Assembly: GCA_964400655.1 (NCBI GenBank)
Contig: CAYNVN010000024.1
Span: 1 to 9,483, forward strand
Direction of reading: 5' to 3'
DNA: 9,483 bases
Source: B16-G9 sp964400655
Lineage (GTDB): Bacteria > Bacteroidota > Bacteroidia > Bacteroidales > F082
The translations under genes were made by a program, and so were the position numbers. Below, in pieces: positions 5,539 to 9,483 of the stretch; positions within the stretch are counted from its first letter, which is position 1, and each line of letters opens with the position of its first letter. Below the pieces are notes generated by a model that saw only the letters and a list, made by a program, of their open reading frames with translations, was not told the DNA's origin and ran no database searches.

Positions 5539-7254
5539 TTATGGTAGCGGTATTGTCGGGTTAATTATTCTGTTTTTTAAAAAATTATATAGCCGGATTA
5601 TTTTGCCGGTATCAATTCCTGTTGTTTTTGCCAAATATAAATAATCATTTAATGAATAAATTACATTAAAAGGCTTTTTAGGTGTATTGCCGTAATTTTT
5701 AAACTTTTTATAACCGAAAAGTTCAACAACTTTTTTTGCTTCCCCGGGGTTACTGTAATAATACAATGAACCGTTTATATTGTGTTTACTAATATTCCAA
5801 CGCATATTGTACAGCTTTTTTAGCCCGTAATCGTTTGCCAAATTATACCATAAAATAAATCCTCCGTATTCGTTTGGGTGAGACCATACAACCGCCTTTT
5901 CCGAAAGATTTAGTTTGGTAATCATATCTGCCTGATGGTTATAATCATAAGCCGGTTGCCATAATGTTTTACCATATTTATTGTATAGGAGTTTGCTTAA
6001 AACGGTTGCTGAAAATGTTGCCCACCCCTCTTCTTCGGCACCGGGCCACCATTTATGGTAAGGGATTACTCCTAACAGGTGGCTGTATTCGTGAAGTATG
6101 GAATTTACCGGATCAGGAAAATCAGGTAATAATCTCCAATTGTTTAAAAAGGTACTATCCGAACAATTTTCAATAAATTTTTCACTCATTATATTGCCGA
6201 CTATACGGTTTGGAAACTCAGCATGAAATCCGCCGGGAGCAATACCTTTAATAATCAGTTCTTTTACTTCGGGAGAAAAACCAAACTCCTGTTTACATAT
6301 TTTATTGGCGGCATCAATAACTTTAGCAAATTTTATTGATATGGATTTTAGTTTTTGACTATTGTATTTTACCACCACATCACCTGTTCTCGATTCAAAA
6401 AGTGTTTTTTCTTCTTTTCGTTCAATAAGCCGGTTTGCAAATTCCGGAGATACCATCAGGGGTAATCCGGTGTTTAAAAAAACAGCCAGTAAAAACGGTA
6501 GTGAAACGATGATTATTTTTGATCGTAATTTCCAGTTTTTATAAAAAACCAAAGCAGTAACAAACATTGTTAAAAAAGGCAAAAAAATGGTAAAGTAACT
6601 AACTGATAAAATGTTGTAAATAAAAAAGATTAAAATAAGGCCTGTTAAGGAAACCGCAACTACTGTTTCGACAGGATTTGATTTATAACTTTTTCGCATA
6701 CCTAAAACAATAATTGCCGTTGATACCCCGACACTGCTAAATAATGCCAGTAACATGTATGATGTGTTTCCCGAGGAAAAGATATCCTGGGTACAAGCAA
6801 CAAACATTATAAATAAAAACAAACTACCATATTTATATGTTTTGCTTTTATTTTTTAGCTTGTCGGCAAAAACATTAATTGCAATAAATGTTAATACATA
6901 CAATAGGTAACGGAATAAAAAAACGGAATTAAACTCAAATGTTATTAGGCTTTTTTGAGTATAATTTGATAATAATACACCTGTTAACAGAGGAGCCGTT
7001 AAAATAGTAAGTGCTGTTAGTAACGGTTTTAACAACTTTTTTATATCAAACAATAAGTTTGTGGTTTTTTTCCGTAAAACAATAATTACCAATATGGGAA
7101 TTAAAAAGTCGATCCATACAGGTGAAACCAAAACTCCTCTGCCGTTAAGGTTCCGTGGTGCAAGAAAAAATATCGGGTCATCTTTAAAAATGGTAATAAT
7201 AATGATGCGTAACAAAATAACTATTCCTGTTATTAATAATATTTGCTTTTTCAT
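5539..7254 (-). CDS. Nine-helix membrane protein with C-terminal gluzincin-like metallopeptidase domain
   Basis: This 571-aa protein is not a family I recognise. The N-terminal half has about nine hydrophobic segments near residues 4-22, 46-61, 78-96, 109-129, 142-157, 164-185, 197-217, 219-238 and 246-268. Basic loops (62-77, 131-142, 187-192, 239-246) alternate with neutral ones. By the positive-inside rule the N terminus is cytoplasmic and the C-terminal domain (about 270-571) is outside the inner membrane. That domain carries HEYSH (388-392), a zinc-peptidase HExxH motif. An EEEGWA segment follows, whose Glu409 lies 17 residues after the second His and could be the third zinc ligand, as in gluzincins. 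Tyr/Trp-rich sequence and the motif YGGFILWY (463-470) come after. Its substrate is unknown. Sampled stretches of the gene are more AT-rich than its neighbours. It lies between the START gene and the LiaF operon, on the same strand as both, with its own candidate promoter. Confidence 0.8.
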   Translation of the reverse strand: MKKQILLITGIVILLRIIIITIFKDDPIFFLAPRNLNGRGVLVSPVWIDFLIPILVIIVLRKKTTNLLFDIKKLLKPLLTALTILTAPLLTGVLLSNYTQKSLITFEFNSVFLFRYLLYVLTFIAINVFADKLKNKSKTYKYGSLFLFIMFVACTQDIFSSGNTSYMLLALFSSVGVSTAIIVLGMRKSYKSNPVETVVAVSLTGLILIFFIYNILSVSYFTIFLPFLTMFVTALVFYKNWKLRSKIIIVSLPFLLAVFLNTGLPLMVSPEFANRLIERKEEKTLFESRTGDVVVKYNSQKLKSISIKFAKVIDAANKICKQEFGFSPEVKELIIKGIAPGGFHAEFPNRIVGNIMSEKFIENCSDSTFLNNWRLLPDFPDPVNSILHEYSHLLGVIPYHKWWPGAEEEGWATFSATVLSKLLYNKYGKTLWQPAYDYNHQADMITKLNLSEKAVVWSHPNEYGGFILWYNLANDYGLKKLYNMRWNISKHNINGSLYYYSNPGEAKKVVELFGYKKFKNYGNTPKKPFNVIYSLNDYLYLAKTTGIDTGKIIRLYNFLKNRIINPTIPLP

Positions 7255-7287
7255 ATTACCGGTTATTAGTTAGTGATTTATCAACAA

Positions 7288-7318
7288 CAAAAATAGTTAG
7301 TTGAAAGTCGGTTGTAAA
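7288..7318 (-). promoter_or_regulatory. Candidate promoter of the membrane metallopeptidase gene
   Basis: On the minus strand the -7 element TATTTTTG (7295 to 7288) matches TAnnTTTG exactly. Nineteen bases upstream of it, TTTA (7318 to 7315) is a near match to the TTTG -33 element, at the usual Bacteroidota spacing. Transcription would start near 7281, leaving a leader of about 27 bases before the ATG at 7254. Confidence 0.45.
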
Positions 7319-7354
7319 CTATTAATCGGTAAACGGGCGAAAGCAATCGGTAAA
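7308..7354 (-). repeat. Direct repeats AATCGGTAAA upstream of the metallopeptidase promoter (possible operator)
   Basis: Two identical 10-bp copies of AATCGGTAAA (plus strand) lie at 7324-7333 and 7345-7354, starting 21 bp apart. A looser third copy, TCGGTtgTAAA, lies at 7308-7318 and overlaps the candidate -33 element. On the transcribed orientation each copy reads TTTACCGA or TTTACAACCGA. The position directly upstream of the promoter and the spacing of two helical turns suit a regulator binding site. The repeats are seen directly; the function is inferred. Confidence 0.6.
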
Positions 7355-7359
7355 GCGAA

Positions 7360-8007
7360 CTATTGTAGAAGGAAATCGGGCAGGCGACTGTTTTGATATT
7401 TTTTGTCGTGAACAATAATTGAAAAGTTTAGCAGTGTTTGATATGGGCCTTTCGATATAAAAAGGTTTATAATCCATGGTGGTATGGTACCGCCAACATC
7501 AACCGACAAATATAGCTCCACAAAAGTATTGTTTTCATTTACAGCGGTAAACTTCCAAAGGGATTCGGAATACGGAAGGCGGACAATATTTTCTTTTTCA
7601 GGTATATAATCCGGTATTCCTTTGCCTGAAACACTGATGCTGCCATCGGGATTGCGGGTGATGGTAATTATTGAAACATAATCGCGATCGTATGCCGGCC
7701 ATGGGGTGTCCGACTGGGCATAATAATACCATGTGGTATCGTTTACCATTTTCAGGATGCGTGCGTTTTTGCTTTGATACATCCATTTTGTATGACTATC
7801 AACATCCAAAATTACCGCAACAGCCGAGGCCAGTGAACAATTAACAAGTTTGGTGGCTTTTACCGCTTTTATCGGTGATTGCTTAATGGTTTTTGAATAA
7901 ACATCAATCCCTTTTTGTTGTTTAATCAACTTCCATTCATTCTCCTTCTGCCCAAACAGTAAGAAAGGAAGAATAATAAGAAAAATAAAAAAAAACGGAA
8001 TCCTCAT
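7360..8007 (-). CDS. Secreted START-domain (lipid-binding) protein
   Basis: With the start at the ATG at 8007, the product is 215 aa and opens with a clear signal peptide (MRIPFFFIFLIILPFLLFGQ). An ATG further upstream (8061) would add 18 polar residues in front of the signal and overlap the dihydrouridine synthase gene by 17 bp, so I reject it. The mature part (about 180 aa) is a START/Bet v1-like domain: the IDVYSKTIKQSPIKAVKA strands, the helix VILDVDSHTKWMYQSKNAR, the YYYAQSDTPWPAYDRDYVS signature, and the GGTIPPWIINLFISKGPYQTL C-terminal helix. Such domains hold a lipid or another hydrophobic ligand in a cavity; the ligand here is unknown. The Gln after the signal could be a soluble N terminus, and there is no lipobox Cys. 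The product should be periplasmic. The gene follows the dihydrouridine synthase by 37 bp. Confidence 0.85.
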   Translation of the reverse strand: MRIPFFFIFLIILPFLLFGQKENEWKLIKQQKGIDVYSKTIKQSPIKAVKATKLVNCSLASAVAVILDVDSHTKWMYQSKNARILKMVNDTTWYYYAQSDTPWPAYDRDYVSIITITRNPDGSISVSGKGIPDYIPEKENIVRLPYSESLWKFTAVNENNTFVELYLSVDVGGTIPPWIINLFISKGPYQTLLNFSIIVHDKKYQNSRLPDFLLQ

Positions 8008-8023
8008 ACCTTTTAATTGGCAG

Positions 8024-8031
8024 CAAATGTA
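8024..8031 (-). promoter_or_regulatory. Candidate -7 element for the START-domain gene
   Basis: The minus-strand bases TACATTTG match TAnnTTTG exactly and lie 16 bp upstream of the preferred ATG (8007). If used, the upstream ATG at 8061 would not be on the transcript, which fits the shorter start. No -33 element is visible at the right distance, so the call is weak. Confidence 0.25.
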
Positions 8032-8044
8032 AGCATTTTCATTG

Positions 8045-9043
8045 TTATATATTTGGTTCATTTCCGAACAGGGCTGCCTGCTGCCCCACCCATTGAAAAT
8101 TGCTGAAAATCCTGTTTACCGCATCTTCGTAATCTTCAAACGTTTTTTTCTTTTTAATCAGGCTGAATACTTTATGAGGATTGTCGAACGAGTGTGATAA
8201 GTACCACCAATACTCTTTCATGTTGCCAAGTGTTTGTAGTCCGTTGTTGTGCTGTTTGCGGCGATGGTAATAAAGGTCGTTAATAAAACGGATTATTTTT
8301 TCTTTTTGTTCAATTGAGGGAGGTGTTTCCAGTTGCTTTATATAGGCGGGTAAAAAGGGATCTGCCAGCAATCCCCGTCCCAGCATGATAAAATCAAGCA
8401 AAGGGAAGCGTTGATTAAGTTCATCAAAATCGGTTTTGGTAAAGATGTCTCCATTGTAACCAAGGGGGTGTTTGCTTAGTTTTAAGGCTTTACCAAAAGT
8501 ATCCTTATCGGTTTTCCCTTTATAAAGTTGTTTTCCGATACGCGCGTGTATGGTGACCTCTTTAACGGGAAAGCTGTTTAAAACAGGAATGATTTCAAAA
8601 ATTTCTTTTGGGCTGATATATCCGAGCCGCATTTTAACGGAAAACCCGACGGGCATTTCCGGCATTATTTTTTGCAAAATCCGGTAAATTTCCTGTGGAT
8701 AAGGAAGCATCCCCGATCCGCGCTTTTTGTTGGCAACCCGTGGATAGGGGCATCCCAGATTCCAGTTTATTTCGGTAAAACCAAGCTCCTTACAAATTTC
8801 GGCAAACCGTAAAATTTCATCGGCATCTTTACTTAAAATCTGGGGTACGACCGGAACACCGTTTTCCGATGTGTGTAAAAGCTCTTTGTTTCGCGGGCCG
8901 TTCAGGTTGCGTTTGTAAATACCGGTAAAGAACGGGGTGAACAATTTGTCAACTCCCTGAAAATGCCGTGTATAAAGCTCCCTGAATACCAAGTCGGTTA
9001 TTCCCTGAAAAGGGGCCATTTGTATGTTGATGCGGTTTGTCAA
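8045..9043 (-). CDS. tRNA-dihydrouridine synthase (Dus family)
   Basis: This 332-aa FMN- and NADPH-dependent enzyme reduces specific uridines to dihydrouridine in tRNA. The TIM barrel begins with INIQMAPFQGITD (residues 5-17). The catalytic loop NWNLGCPYP (93-101) carries Cys98, the proton donor. FMN/substrate-contact residues are seen in FSVKMRLG (Lys137) and VTIHARIG (His166), with GYNGDI (195-200) and MLGRGLLADPF (220-230) in the phosphate-binding part. A helical C-terminal recognition domain follows from about 235. The Cys98 position and overall length recall DusC, but assigning the subfamily needs a tree. The start is TTG at 9043: the next ATG (residue 9, at 9019) would remove the first barrel strand, and there is no upstream ATG or GTG in frame. 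The start lies 11 bp after the U-run of the asnS terminator. Confidence 0.92.
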   Translation of the reverse strand: MTNRINIQMAPFQGITDLVFRELYTRHFQGVDKLFTPFFTGIYKRNLNGPRNKELLHTSENGVPVVPQILSKDADEILRFAEICKELGFTEINWNLGCPYPRVANKKRGSGMLPYPQEIYRILQKIMPEMPVGFSVKMRLGYISPKEIFEIIPVLNSFPVKEVTIHARIGKQLYKGKTDKDTFGKALKLSKHPLGYNGDIFTKTDFDELNQRFPLLDFIMLGRGLLADPFLPAYIKQLETPPSIEQKEKIIRFINDLYYHRRKQHNNGLQTLGNMKEYWWYLSHSFDNPHKVFSLIKKKKTFEDYEDAVNRIFSNFQWVGQQAALFGNEPNI

Positions 9044-9054
9044 AATCGGGTTGT

Positions 9055-9095
9055 AAAAAAAAGAAGCTCATCCGTAATTTTTCCGATGAGCTCCT
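9055..9095 (-). terminator. Intrinsic terminator of asnS
   Basis: The minus-strand transcript folds into an 11-bp stem: arm AGGAGCUCAUC from 9095-9085 pairs with GAUGAGCUUCU from 9072-9062, with one G-U pair and a 12-base loop. Seven U residues (9061-9055) follow immediately. It lies 12 bp downstream of the asnS stop codon. Confidence 0.9.
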
Positions 9096-9106
9096 AATTT
9101 TTGATT

Positions 9107-9483
9107 TTAAAATTCAAGGTTTTGAGGTGTACGCGGGAAAGGGATTACATCTCTGATGTTACCCATTCCCGTAAGGAAAAGGATTAACCTTTCAAAACCC
9201 AGTCCGAAACCGGCATGCGGTACCGATCCGAATTTTCTGGTTTCCAAATACCACCACATCGACTCTTCCGGAATATTCATCTCCATCATACGGGCATAGA
9301 GTTTATCGTAATCCTCTTCACGTTGCGACCCCCCAATAATTTCACCAATTTGAGGAAACAGTACATCCATGGCCCGAACGGTTTTACCATCGTTATTTTG
9401 CTTCATATAAAAAGCCTTAATCTCCTTAGGATAGTCGGTAAGGATAACAGGAGTTTTAAAATGTTTTTCAACCAGATAACGTT
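9107..9483 (-). CDS. asnS: Asparaginyl-tRNA synthetase, C-terminal part (5' truncated by window edge)
   Basis: The frame is open from the right edge to the stop at 9107-9109, giving about 125 C-terminal residues of an enzyme normally around 465 aa. It charges tRNA-Asn with asparagine in the cytosol. Visible signatures are PVILTDYPKEIKAFYMK followed by TVRAMDVLFPQIGEIIGGSQRE, the WWYLETRKFGSVPHAG segment, class II motif 3 GFGLGFERL with its ATP-binding Arg, and the ending NIRDVIPFPRTP near the C terminus. The PHAG and GMGNIRDVIPFPRTP wording, and the Asn-type YLETRKFGSVPHAG (not the aspartyl version), distinguish it from AspRS. The ATG at 9406 is internal, because the conserved sequence continues upstream of it. 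A strong terminator follows the gene. Confidence 0.97.
   Translation of the reverse strand, partial: RYLVEKHFKTPVILTDYPKEIKAFYMKQNNDGKTVRAMDVLFPQIGEIIGGSQREEDYDKLYARMMEMNIPEESMWWYLETRKFGSVPHAGFGLGFERLILFLTGMGNIRDVIPFPRTPQNLEF

Noticed and set aside
7598..7786. Short minus-strand frame inside the START-domain gene
   Set aside because: It overlaps a conserved START domain in another frame and has no features of its own.
8023..8040. Small imperfect inverted repeat GCAAATG / CATTTTC upstream of the START gene
   Set aside because: A 7-bp arm with one mismatch, a short spacer and no U-run is too weak to call a terminator or an operator.
8008..8061. Longer N terminus for the START-domain protein (ATG at 8061)
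   Set aside because: It would put 18 polar residues in front of a textbook signal peptide and overlap the dus gene. The ATG at 8007 and the -7-like box at 8024-8031 fit the shorter form.

Overview
The window looks like a chromosomal segment of a Bacteroidota bacterium, probably in or near the Bacteroidales/Marinilabiliales. The grounds are protein families typical of that phylum: a UpxY-type NusG paralogue, a GldH-like lipoprotein, a two-domain viroplasmin/RNase H, and a LytS/LytTR pair. Several intergenic spaces also carry sequences matching the phylum's TAnnTTTG -7 promoter element. No rRNA, tRNA, CRISPR array or insertion sequence was recognised.

Left part (1-1714, + strand): the 3' end of a capsule/exopolysaccharide locus. 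It holds the last codons of a Wzc-type tyrosine autokinase ending in 16 tandem Gly-Tyr units, then a WlbA/WbpB-like UDP-sugar 3-dehydrogenase, then a UpxY/RfaH-like antiterminator. The three genes are tightly packed. Unusually, the antiterminator closes the block instead of opening it.

Middle (1720-2915): a minus-strand RNase H with an N-terminal hybrid-binding (viroplasmin-like) domain meets the polysaccharide block tail to tail. It is divergent from a plus-strand GldH-like lipoprotein gene. That gene is in turn convergent with the next block.

Right part (2922-9483, all minus strand): reading in the direction of transcription, the genes are asnS (C-terminal part only), a strong intrinsic terminator, a tRNA-dihydrouridine synthase, a secreted START-domain protein, a large AT-rich membrane protein with a C-terminal HExxH metallopeptidase-like domain, a LiaF-like membrane protein, a LytS-type histidine kinase and a LytTR response regulator. 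The last three are 3 bp apart or overlapping and form a clear signalling operon. Its order matches the Firmicutes liaFSR envelope-stress operon, but the kinase and regulator come from different families.

The most interesting area is about 2.9-7.4 kb: the LiaF/LytS/LytTR module next to an unfamiliar nine-helix membrane metallopeptidase. The peptidase promoter is preceded by 10-bp direct repeats at a 21-bp period, a geometry known for LytTR-protein binding sites. This suggests, but does not show, that the peptidase is a target or partner of the signalling module. The Gly-Tyr hexamer repeat in the kinase tail is the second point of interest.
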